Notes under the pieces: generated by a model
Told to the model about the DNA's origin: nothing
Databases searched by the model: none
The model's input: the letters and a program-made list of their open reading frames with translations, nothing else
Program-made: the position numbers and the translations under genes
In this document: in pieces, positions 12,529-24,494 of the stretch
Numbering within the stretch: the stretch's first letter is position 1
Layout: every line of letters starts with the position of its first letter
DNA from: Epiperipatus broadwayi
Lineage: Eukaryota > Onychophora > Udeonychophora > Euonychophora > Peripatidae
Direction: 5' to 3'
NCBI GenBank assembly: GCA_028023455.1
Contig: JAQFVV010006425.1
Span: 930,001 to 994,000, forward strand
DNA: 64,000 nt

Positions 12529-13405
12529 TTATATTTGATGCCCTCCTGCCTTTTTAATATCATTGATATTGTTGGGCTGACTAAATATTGACTTTGACCA
12601 TGCTTGTGCTGCACCCTGTAAATGACTGCAAGCTTTTGCCAGTTTTGCCTCTTCGGGCATGGAATTAATGCTGAAGTACCTCTCTAAGCTTTTCAGGTAC
12701 TGAGTAGGTGCTTCATTAGAACCCCCTGAAAATCTCTGTAACTTAAGGAACTGGTTTACAATCCCTGGCATGTTGTTGCTTATTGGCACTTCTTGAATAA
12801 CTTTGTGGAAGTTTTCTTCTAAAGTTTGCTTGGGACTCTTTCTGTCCTTTCATTTGCTTACCCCTTGCCAGATATATGTTGCAGTGGCAGTGTATGGGCA
12901 CTTTTATTCACAGTTCTTTTCCTTGTTTGGTCAAGCTATCCACTTACTCCTGCATGGATTTCTGGATTCTTTCTTTCTTTATGTCCACAAATTTGGCGAT
13001 CTTTACCTTTTGTTTGTTCAAAGAACTTTTGACTTCTTCCATGATTTCTTCTTTAACTCTCAATATATGGTCAATAATCTAATTAATTATTTTGTTAATT
13101 TTGACTTTCAATTGCTCGTATAATTTGTTTTTTTTATTCTTTGGTTTGCTTTTTCAATCTGTTTTCCATCTTCTCATTTTGACTTTGATTTACTTCAATT
13201 ATTTGTTTTTTATCCTCTTTTCTTTGTTGGTCTCTCTTTTTATTATTAGCTTTAAACATTTCAAGTAGCTGGATTAACATGGATGCATCCTATACTTTCT
13301 GGGTTTCTTCCATTTGTTGCTGATCATCTTTTTTACGGTCACTTCCTTCTTGTGTTTGTTCTTTGCTAGGAAGGTTTCTCTTGGCTTCCATGTTCATCAT
13401 TTTTG
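12529..13405 (-). pseudogene. Decayed gag (Ty3/gypsy-type capsid)
   Basis: On the minus strand the N-terminal part begins near 13402 with Met and a Lys/Gln/Glu-rich segment like the coiled-coil N-terminus of gypsy Gags. The region 12529-12789 reads as capsid: a hydrophobic/aromatic start (FLKLQRFSGG), then YLKSLERYF, then an A-K-L-A-K-A-C-S-H-L-Q-G-A-A-Q-A-W core. The last matches the conserved 'K...a...L.G.A..W' capsid signature of retrotransposon Gags. A TGA interrupts the frame near 12850 and another stop lies near 13310. The frame ends at 12529 with no zinc knuckle. Capsids package the element's RNA, but this copy could not make a full one. Confidence 0.7.
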
Positions 13406-13812
13406 TCTTTGCTCTCATTATCATCTATATTTTATTAACATGTAATTTACTTCTTTCTTGTGATATTTGACACTATGACAATTTTATTATTTTCTTTTAT
13501 TTATCGAATTTTAGTAACCTCCCCCCTCTCTCCACACTATGATTTAGGTCCATCTTCTTTATTATGCCTATTTTATTCCTTGTATACCATTCATTTTATT
13601 TAGTTTTCTCAATTTTTTCTTTATTCATTTCATTTAACAACCTTACACTGTGTGCACTTTTCACAACTTACAGAATCATAATTTGCTTCTGCCTTCCATA
13701 TTTCTTCATTTATTTTCTTTGTCTGTTTCTTTTTTCCTTCTAGCTTTTTAGCTAGATCAGGCCTCACAATTAGACAAATGTAACTGGACTAAAATTTCCC
13801 CCCTCTGATGGT

Positions 13813-15992
13813 TGATTTATTTCCTGATGAAGATATAGTATGAATGAAAGAATGATTGGTGTTACTCAATGCTGATGTTACCCCCTTACAACAATATTTC
13901 CTGCTTATTAGAGGATGTAGCATTAAAAAGAATGAAAGCATCTAGAAATTTATGTCTTTGGTTTCCCAATCCGTCCACTAGAGTACCAGCTAACTATAAC
14001 CTTACTCACCCTGATCAGGTTATGCCGAACATAGCTCAGGAAACATGAGATTCCTGTGAACAAGTACACTAGAAAGTGAATGGCATTAAATGAAACTGAT
14101 AAGATATATTATTTAATATAACCACAATTTATTTAAATAGTATTTGGATAATGCTCCTTCTACTAGTTATAACCACAATTTATTTAAATAGTATTTGGAT
14201 AACACTCATTCTAATAGTTCATTGTAGTTCAGGTTCCTCAAATCAGCTAGTCCATTTCATGGGTAACTTCTCTGATGCTTGATCCCATCATTGATAAACA
14301 TACAGTATCATCACTTATATTTCACAATCCTGTTCAACCAGCATTTACATAATAGACATTTATTTAGATATCTGTGGGTGCACCAGCATTTACATAATAG
14401 AGATTTATTTAGATAAATAAAGATTTATTTGGATATCTGTGTGTGCATCATGCATACCTTCTTTATCATTTCTCAAGTTCAGATTCTCCTTCTGTGAGTT
14501 TATATTCTTCTCATATGTGTATATTTGTAGACATGCCTATTAATTCTCTATTGCAACTCTTAGGTAAGTTTGATTTATATTTGGATTAACCCTTTTTATC
14601 TAATCATTCAGTAGCCAATTATACTTGAATATATTCACATATTTAATTCATGTATCTGTATATATAGATGCATATTTAATTCTTGTATGTAGACCCATAC
14701 TCAATTCATGTATATAGAATAGTAACAACTCTTTCTTGGTTAAACATAACACATTTACATAAATTGGAGTCTATTTTAAATTAATTTCTTACTTTATCAT
14801 TTCTACATCTCATTTAGAAAGTTGAACTTTAACAATTTGACATATATTTTTTATACTCTTTATTATAAAGCTTAACTTCGAATCAATGTTATAAGTTTTA
14901 TCACTTAAAAAAAATCAGTGAATTCATTATTGCATTTCACCATTTCTGACAATGTAATTCAATTTACCTTTTTTTTCTGTTAATTTTAATAACACATAAT
15001 GGCTATTATATTATTCTATAAGAAATTATTTTGATACATAACATTTTATCCATTTTGTTGAATTAATCATTTTAAATAACTACATTTCATTTTATCTTCC
15101 CAATGCTTTTCTTACAGCATTTTCATAAATACCTTTAAATATTTTAATATAATGTAGAGTTTTCTTACCTTTAAATTTATCTGTTGGCAATTCACAACTA
15201 TTAAATTTTTACATTAAAAAGGGATTTGTCTTAGAGCTGAATAGTAAATATTTTTTTGATGGTCACTTAGACACGTTTTTTCATCTTCATGATTTCTTCT
15301 TGGTGTGGGAAGGGAGAGTGAGCTATCTAGCCAAATGTTCTAGAATTTTCCATGTCAATAATTTTCTTCTTCATATTGCAGTTTTACAGCAACCACAAGT
15401 TTCTTCTACTAACTACTGTACTTCTTTAATCACTGGTCATGATGAATCCAAAACTTAGTTGGTCTGATTATTTAAAACACAGAGACTGACTAAATACTGA
15501 ACTGCTATTTACTGCACAGCAACTGTTACAATCAAACAACAGCAACTTCTGGAATTTATTGATTACTCCTATGTAGTCAAGTTCCCATAATTTTTTATCA
15601 TCTTTATTATCTCATCCATGCTGACCAACATGTTTTCAAAAACACTTTTACTTCTTTTGTCTAAGGCAAGAAAGTGATGCTATCTTTTTTAAAGTACTAC
15701 TTACAGCATTTCTATGTTGTAATTCCTAAACATTCAGCTGTAACAAAAAACTATTATATTGGTAACATTTGAAACTACAGATTTTTAATGATAAAAATTC
15801 ATTAATTAAATGTGTCATTTAATTTCTAATTATAGATTTTAAATATTGATTTTTCTCTTCTTTTTTTTCAGAAAACTCAAATTTACATATTTTGTTTTTA
15901 TAACTGTGTCAGCTTTCTTTTTTTAAATCAAATTATTTTAAAATGGAAAGGAGGGCTAACTTCAGGATATATGAAGCAATATGTCTGTTTCA
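13813..15992 (-). repeat. LTR, 5' copy (minus-strand element)
   Basis: Partner of 8603-10780. It carries private changes: a 51-bp tandem duplication at 14118-14219 (unit starts ATAACCACAATTTATTTAAA) and a second partial duplication around 14340-14430 (ACCAGCATTTACATAATAGA twice). Promoter and polyadenylation sites would be expected in it, but I could not place them with confidence. Confidence 0.83.
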
Positions 15993-16018
15993 TTATATAT
16001 ATATATATATATATATGA
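15993..16018. repeat. AT/GT microsatellite
   Basis: An (AT)n run followed by a short GTGTGTG stretch directly abuts the end of the LTR element. Confidence 0.8.
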
Positions 16019-16179
16019 GTGTGTGTGTGGATGTAAACAATAAAACTTTTAGGTTTGTGATATATTCTTACAATACTTTAAGATGTTGAAGTTTATTTCA
16101 ATGTAATATTTTTTGATCAATTTCTCTCACTATACAAGAAACCCAAGTTTATCACACAAGCTAATTATTTGAAACATTT

Positions 16180-16610
16180 AAACAATTACACAAAAATAAA
16201 TGATGGTAAGACTTTTTTATTTATATGTTAAAATTTTACTCACTTTAGTTTAGTTTCTAAAAAGCAAATTAAGAATTTGTCAAATTATTATAGTAAATGA
16301 AACGTTTTTCAAAAATAAATTTCTACTTATAATTGATAAAAATAATCTATAGCAGACAACATAAAATGTACTTTTTTTTTCTGAATTTACTTTTGTGTAA
16401 AAATAAATATTTTCTACTAAAATCTGAACTATTCTTCTAAAATAATTATATTTTTACACATATTTTATGAAAATAATAAATGTGTAAAAAAATAATACTC
16501 TAAAACATTCATTTTCTTTTTGAAAATCACACAAGGAACTTAGAATTATCAAAATTGTTGACAATGAGAAACAACCAATCAGCACCTTGGGTGACAGGTC
16601 TTATCTCAGC
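16180..16610 (+). repeat. Dispersed repeat, copy A (inverted partner at 62 kb)
   Basis: About 430 bp here match the reverse complement of 62030-62500. Shared landmarks include AATAATCTATAGCAGA (16348), ATACTCTAAAACA (16494), AAAATTGTTGACAA (16549) and AATCAGCAC (16577). Both copies are noncoding. The family is unknown. It may be an old DNA-transposon or LINE-tail fragment. Confidence 0.65.
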
Positions 16611-17284
16611 TGTTTAAATCATTAAATGATGCCGCCAGGGATCCAATTTTTTTCACACATATATTTTGATTAAGATGTCTCTCTTTTTCTCCCAATATAT
16701 ACATATTTCTCTATATGGAACTGTATGGCCTTAACACTCTTTTTTGCTTTCCATTTAGTGTTCAAATTTCAAATACATAAATAAGCAAAATATAAAAATT
16801 TTAATTAAAGATGATACTTGATTTATAATACTAGAAATAATATTTAAGATATTAATTTGGCACATCTCATTTAAAGATCATCTTCATCTGCATCATGAAC
16901 AGCAGTTCATTCTAATTACTTACCTCATTATATTCTATTGGAAATTTGAGTATTCAATAACCATTTTATCTGTATTAGCATAGAGTGAAGTAATGTTTCT
17001 ACTGTTGATGTTAAAAATAAGCCATCACACTAGCATAATTTGGTGCAATGATAAAGTTGCAGATTCTAGAGTTCATTGATCATGCCTACATATTTTACTC
17101 CTGGTACTCAAATTTCTTATGAACATCCAATCAATAAAGCTATCCCATTATTTTTATTCAGTGAAGGTCATGGAATGCTTTGTATAATAAAAGTTAATAT
17201 TCATTTTATTTTGTGAATGAATTCTTTTCAAATGTTTCTTGAACCAATACACAAACACTTCAGATAATCTATGCTATTACTAGA
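16611..17284. other. Noncoding stretch, nothing recognised
   Basis: A/T-rich sequence before the Penelope-like relic. No coding signal or matching repeat was seen, although the missing 5' part of that relic could lie here in unrecognisable form. Confidence 0.35.
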
Positions 17285-17560
17285 TTCATGCAAAAGAATT
17301 CATGATACAAACATGCAAATGTGAATGTGGAAGAATATAGATTGGTCAGATCAGACAAAAAGTAATTGAAAGAGCACAAAGTGATGATTAGAAGAGATAA
17401 AACAAATATGTCTAAGATAGCAGACCATACATGCACCACAGAACATATGTTCAATTGGAAAATACAAAAATATTGGATAAAAAAGAAAAGGTACAAAAAA
17501 GAAAATTCAACAAAGCTGCTCACATGAACTTGATGAATAACTCCGTAAGTTAACCTAGTG
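17285..17560 (+). pseudogene. Penelope-like element relic: GIY-YIG endonuclease domain
   Basis: Two plus-strand frames read as the C-terminal GIY-YIG nuclease of Penelope-like retroelements. The first has C-K-C-E-C-G-R-I, a stop where Tyr is expected, then IGQIRQKVIERA, matching the 'C.CG..YIGqT.r.l..R' core. After a frameshift near 17390 comes SKIADHTCTTEHMFNW, matching 'S.iaeH...tgH.i.w', then a Lys/Arg-rich stretch (KYWIKKKRYKKE) matching '.r..R..kEa'. This domain nicks target DNA for insertion. Stops and the frameshift show it is dead, and no RT part was found upstream. Confidence 0.68.
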
Positions 17561-17954
17561 TGACTATACATGATGATGTATGAAAACCACTAATCAACAT
17601 TACTCTTAGGAAAAAGTGGAAAATTTTAAAAAGGATCTCATAGGCCATCAATACATAAAGAAGAGAGGAGAATAATACCATGTGAAACCTTGTGCATATA
17701 TTAACTTGTGTGCTATTACTAATAGATGAATGTAATTGGCAAATTGAAATAAAGTTTAATTATTCTAAAGACATTTACTACTTAATTTTAAATGATGGAA
17801 ATAATCCAATATATAAATACAACTAAAATACCATCATTACAAACCTTCAGGAAAATATACAAATTGTTTATTCTTCATAATGCAGTTTTTATTATATTTA
17901 TTATAAACTACTTGGCATAATGATTGTTTTTTAGGATATAAATATAATCCATTA
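17561..17954. other. Noncoding stretch
   Basis: No gene or repeat is recognised. It may include the 3' end of the Penelope-like relic. Confidence 0.35.
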
Positions 17955-18850
17955 AAAATACTAGATCACAATAGCACTAAGTATCATCATCATCAACCAT
18001 TATCAATCCACTGCAGGATGAAGGCCTCTCCAAGTTCAATCCATCTCTGATTTTTAGCTTCTCTTCTCCACATCACCCCTGCACACTTTCTTATTTCATC
18101 CATCGATCTCACATGAGGTCTCTTTCTGGATCTTTAACAATCTCTTGGAATCCAGTTTAAAATTTCAATTGTCATCTCTTCTAGCAATATGTCCAGACCA
18201 ACTCCACAATAGTCTTTTAATTTTTTCAATGAGGTCAGTAACACCTGTTTGTTCTCTTACCCATATATTATGTTTTCGATCTGTTCTTGTTACTCCCAAC
18301 ATGCATCTCTCACATACTTCTTCGAGTGGTCTAAAGTCTCTGTAGTGCTCTTCTATTAAGTGACCAAGTCTCAGATCCATAAGTAAGAACACATAACACG
18401 TAAAACACATTTATTAAAAACCTTCCTTTTTAAACACATAGGCATATTTCCTTTTAGTATCAAGTTATTTCTACCAAAAGCACTCCAATCAAGTTTAATT
18501 CTATGATTAATTTTATCCATTATGTTTCCATTTGTATTAATAATCTGACCAAGGTATTTGTAACTGTTAACTTTTTCTAATTCATCATAATCAATCTTTA
18601 TTTTCATATTTTGAGAAAAATCCATTAAACATTACTTTAGCCTTTTTAATATTTATCTTTAGTCCTACTTTCGTACTTTCATCTGATAACTCCTGCAACT
18701 CTAAAGCATTATTTACAAAAACAACTACATCTTCTGCAAAATCTAAATGACTTAAATAACCTCCATTTACTTTCACTCTTTTAGCTTCCCATTTTAATCC
18801 ACAAAATACTTCTTGCAGCACTGCTGTAAAAAGTTTTGGAGATATAGAAT
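17955..18850 (-). mobile_element. 5'-truncated RTE-like LINE copy
   Basis: On the minus strand this covers the end of RT through the ORF2 C-terminus and 3' end. It reads SHLDFAEDVVVFVNNA (18690-18760), so the second catalytic block is FAED instead of FADD. Then come SYKYLGQIINT (about 18560) and ERCMLGVTRTDRKHN (about 18300). The frame breaks several times. The 3' end is a short (ATG)n run, and the copy shares about 27 bp beyond it with the 33.6-kb copy. Homology to the complete copy stops abruptly near 18850, which is a 5' truncation. Confidence 0.85.
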
Positions 18851-18957
18851 CGTGCAAAAAATATGGTCAAATAAGCTCAACATTAATAATAACAATACCT
18901 TATTTCGCAAATATCCATTGCAGTTTAATTTTTTTTTTTTTTTAAAGAAATTACATG

Positions 18958-19062
18958 TCAAGCATTGGTGGTCGAGAGGTCAATGTCATCTGCTTTACAA
19001 GCAGTTGTCCCGGATATCGGGTTCGCTTTCCGGCTGATGCTATGACACATGAGGAAAAAAAA
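18958..19062 (+). mobile_element. tRNA-derived SINE, copy 4
   Basis: It has the A box-like TGGTCGAGAGG, a B box GGGTTCGCTTTCC with one change, the 3' block GATGCTATGACA and a run of ten A's. The middle (CTGC-TTTACAA-GCAG) forms a regular 7-base anticodon-like loop whose triplet would be TAC (Val). This hints at a tRNA-Val-like ancestor, a weak inference from one copy. Confidence 0.78.
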
Positions 19063-20761
<1,699 letters not shown>

Positions 20762-21081
20762 TCAATTCAATTCAATTCATTTATTTACCGTACAAAACTA
20801 CAGCATAAAGCCAATTACAGTATTGCACCATAACAAATATATAAATACATAAATGAGTTTAAATGACAAATTATTAATATAATTATGTGCCATATTTCAA
20901 TAAAAGATAATTAACACATTTAAAAATCTAAAGTAAAATTAAATATCAGCATATAAACAATTATTATTAAGACATTAATAGTAACAAATAAATAAAAGGG
21001 ATAAATATAAAGCACATAACAAAATAAAAAAAACAAAAAACAATTTAATATATATATATAAACAAAATCAAGTTAAACTAA

Positions 21082-22875
21082 TCAAATCTGACATTTAAAT
21101 TTAATAGCATTACAAAATTGATTATAATCTAAATTGAAGTAATTAATATTGCTACAAATCTGATTATATAAAGATGGAAGCCTAAACAAAGGAGAAAATC
21201 TAAGAACATTGGAATGACAAGTTTTAATGTAACAAACAGAAGCAGACCGAGTATCATGCACATGAGATCTAATTATAACAGTAGAAATTGTATTAGATAA
21301 AAGAACTATTTTATTAACAAGTTTATAAAGATATTTAATATCTCTATATTGTCTTCTAGAAGAAAGATGAACAGTTTTATTTCCCAAAGAAACATATTTA
21401 GAAAACTTATTATACACTGATTATAATAAATTACATCCCTGTTTAGAGCTAGGATTCCAAATGACTGAACAATATTCAATGATGGGAAGAACCAATGATA
21501 AAAATAATTTAAATTTTGTATCACCATTGAAATGATAACCAAACCTTAGAATAGTACCTATAATTTTTAAAGCCTTACCAATAATCATTTCCAAATGAGG
21601 AAGAAAGGATCCATTACTAGAAAATATAACTCCCAAATCTTTTTGGGATTCAACAGAAATAATTTTGTGAGAATTAATAAAATAAGAAAAATGCAAAACT
21701 TCAGATTTTTTAGAATACGAGACTAAGGAACATTTACTGAAATTAACAGTCATATTATTTAGATCACACCAAGCACTAAAATTATCTATATCATTTTGAA
21801 GAAGAGTGCAATCAAACACAGATGTGATTCTTCTAAAGATTTTACAATCATCTGCATAGCACAAAAGATAAGAAGATTTTAAGCAATCCCTGAGGTCATT
21901 CATATAAATGTTAAAAAGCATAGGTGCTAAAACACTACCCTGAGGAACCCCCAAATTACATTTAAAATTAGATGAAATAGTATTATTAAATTTAATGTAT
22001 GCAGTACGACTATGAAGGAAGGATTGAAACCAATAAACAAGCTTAGTAGAAAAACCCATTTGATATAATTTGTGAAGAAGAATACTGTGGTCTACTTTAT
22101 CAAAAGCTCTTGATAAATCAAAATAAACAACATCAAGTCTCTTCTGGTCTTCAATTGCATGAGCTATATGATCATAAATTGTTAACAAATTAGTTTCTAC
22201 AGATCTATTGGGTATAAAACCATGATGTGAAGAAGAAATGAGTTTACTAACATCTAAAATAATTTTATTATAAACACACCTCTCAAAAATTCTAGCAATA
22301 GTATGTAAAAAGGAAATAGGTCTATAGTTATTAATACAATCACGTGATCCATTCTTAAAAATTGGGACCATTTTGGCACACTTAAGCACATTAGGAAAAA
22401 CACAAGAGTTAAGTGATAAATTAAAAATAAATGCAAGAGGTACTGCAATAAATTCAGCTAGCCCTTTGTAAATAAATGAAGGAATATTATCATTTCCCAA
22501 ACTAGACTGAATTTTAAGTCGCTTAATAGCCATAACAACATCATCCTTATAAATATGGTCAATCATACAATGAACAGTTGAAGAATTACAAAATAATGCA
22601 ATATTTGAAGATATTGTATCAAGTGATGAATATACATCAGCAAAATGTTTTGAAAAGTCATTTGCACTTAAAGTGAAACCATGAGTAGCTTGAACCCTTT
22701 TCTTACCCAAACCAGACTTATTAATGAAATCCCAAAATTCTTTAGGGTTAGAAGAAATATTAACCTCAATTTTTCTAATATAATTCTGCAAATCTCTTTT
22801 ATAAACATGCTTCACCAATCTTCTGAAATTAACAAAATTATTATAAAAAAAAGATATTCTGTGTTTTAAAATAAA
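21082..22875 (-). pseudogene. Reverse transcriptase of the Jockey/CR1-like element
   Basis: It copies element RNA at the nicked target. The frame spans all core RT blocks: YFDLSRAFDKVDH (first catalytic Asp), GVPQGSVLAPMLFNIYMNDL, and CYADDCKIF with the YADD box (the TAT codon is at 21856-21858). Homology resumes in the same frame after a single TAA stop at 21421-21423 and runs to 21082. This gives the usual C-terminal part with SRRQYRDIKYLYKL and a HDTRSA motif. At the N-terminal side it is out of frame with the endonuclease, the break being near 22875-22885. Two lesions make the copy inactive as it stands, but both are simple, so the insertion is fairly young. Confidence 0.85.
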
Positions 22876-23830
22876 GTCTACGATGATAAGACTTCCTTTT
22901 AATAATTTTGATAAGATCGCATGAAAACCAAGGAGGAAAACCCTTATAAAAAGGCTGCTTATTGGGAATATACAAATCAATAAAACTATTAAGAATCTTT
23001 AAAAACCCATCCAAGCAATGATTTACATCATTAAAAGAATACAAAAAATTCCAATTAACCTTAGAAAAGTTACTACAAAAATCAATATAATTACCCTTCC
23101 CATAATCCTTTCTTGAAATATTAGAAAAATTAATCTTTGAGTGACAAACGTTAATATAAAACTCAAAAGGTGGATGATGAGCATCAATAGGAAAATTAAC
23201 AGAAACAACTGGAAAATTACTAACTACTGTTGAATTACATAAAATATAATCCAAAGTACGATGATAGGAATTAACAAATGGGTTATATTGCTTAAGTCCT
23301 AAAAATTTACAGAACTTTAACATTCTAGAAGCCTTAGAAGACAAAACAGAAAAGTGTGTAGCAATTCTACCCTGATATAAATCCGGAATATTTAAATCAC
23401 CAGTAATAATAATATTATCATAGCCAATCAGAAAATCTTCAAGAGATGTCAAAAAATAATCAAACTCTAACAACGACAAAGTGGGTTTGAGGTAAACATT
23501 ACCTAAAACAAATTTAAAATTGTGATTTAAAGTAATTTCACACCATGTAGATTCACAAAAAGAAGAAGAAAAATAAAGTTCCTTATAAAAAACATCTTTA
23601 TGAAGAGCAATCAGAGTACCACCACCTCGAGAAATATTATCCATAGATCTGTCAGTTCGCAAAATACTGAATCTATCATCAAGAAAAGAACAATCAGGAA
23701 ATTGTTGATTTAACCAAGTTTCTGTAAGTAAAATAAGATCAAAATGTTCTGTTTCAAAAAATTGTTTAATTTGAACACATTTAGTCCTCATACCTCTGAC
23801 ATTCATGTAAAAACAAGAAAGGCCTACCAT
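22876..23830 (-). pseudogene. APE-type endonuclease of the Jockey/CR1-like element
   Basis: An exonuclease-endonuclease-phosphatase domain that would nick target DNA. I place the start at the ATG 23830-23828. Visible motifs are the N-terminal Asn (Y-M-N-V-R-G, residue 10), TETW with the metal-binding Glu (residue 37), TGDLN with the catalytic Asp, TLDYILCN, and a final Asp/His block written DAHHPP where most relatives have SDHxP. The reading frame shifts near 22880 before joining the RT. Upstream DNA stays open into a Phe/Leu-rich leader that has no motif. Confidence 0.83.
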
Positions 23831-24005
23831 GTTACCCACAAAGATAATGTAAACAACACAAATAAAAACAAAAAGAGAAAAAGAAAGAGATAAAAAAAAA
23901 ATAAAAATAAAATAGATAGTAAAACAAAATAAATTCTCTTAAAACCTTAGAGAACTGGCCAGAGATCCATAAAAAAAAGAAATAGAAGCACCGCAAGGCC
24001 ATAAA

Positions 24006-24177
<172 letters not shown>

Positions 24178-24398
24178 GTCTCGCAGCAAATGATGATTTT
24201 AACGGATCGTTGTTTACAGAGATCTTAGGAGTTTAACCAAAGAAAACACTAAAACCAACACATCTTTGACTTGCAGTTATATATATATGAACAGTAAGTA
24301 TTGGACAATCCAAATTAATTTGTATTTTAACTAAATAGATATTTTTATGAATTGTTTTGTTAAAAATAATATTCGTTGCTCAACGTAAAAGCATTACA

Positions 24399-24494
24399 AT
24401 GGCGACCCCCGGTCATGTGACCAGCAGAACGGCGCCAATATGCTATCCAAGCCTATGCAAATTACAGGTGAAGCAAAAACATATGCCAACGTAG
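24399..24494 (+). other. Upstream ORF overlapping the ORF1 start
   Basis: The first ATG of the 5' region (24399, context ACAATGGCG) opens a frame of about 31 codons in a different frame from ORF1 and overlaps it. A scanning ribosome would meet it first, so ORF1 may need leaky scanning or reinitiation, or the true transcript may start downstream of it. Confidence 0.5.

Larger units (their letters stand above)
8603..15992 (-). mobile_element. LTR retrotransposon, non-autonomous (gag remnant, no pol)
   Basis: Two long direct repeats (8603-10780 and 13813-15992) bound a 3.0-kb interior. Both begin TGATTTATTTC and end GTCTGTTTCA, giving TG...CA termini and nearly equal lengths (2178 and 2180). 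Orientation is minus. A purine tract (GGGGGGGGGAGGATAA, minus sense, 10781-10797) abuts the 3' LTR, and the only gag-like coding sequence reads on the minus strand. The outer flanks TGATA (8598-8602) and TTATA (15993-15997) could be a 5-bp target duplication with one mismatch. There is no protease, RT, RNase H or integrase, so it would need proteins in trans. The LTRs differ by many substitutions and indels, so the copy is old. Confidence 0.85.

Noticed and set aside
12803-13123. Three overlapping hydrophobic frames that look like membrane proteins
   Set aside because: They lie opposite the decayed gag of the LTR element. The hydrophobicity is the complement of a Lys/Gln/Glu-rich coiled-coil coding strand.
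13798-13812. Primer-binding site next to the 5' LTR
   Set aside because: The minus-strand bases after the LTR (ACCATCAGAGGGGGG) do not begin with the TGG expected for a standard tRNA primer. The site is not convincing, so it is not listed.
17269-17571. 100-codon minus-strand frame rich in Phe, Leu and Ser
   Set aside because: It is the antisense of the Penelope-like GIY-YIG relic, whose plus-strand readings match a known domain.
18145-18345. Plus-strand frame repeated almost exactly at 33770-34027
   Set aside because: The repeat is due to two RTE copies. The real coding strand is minus.
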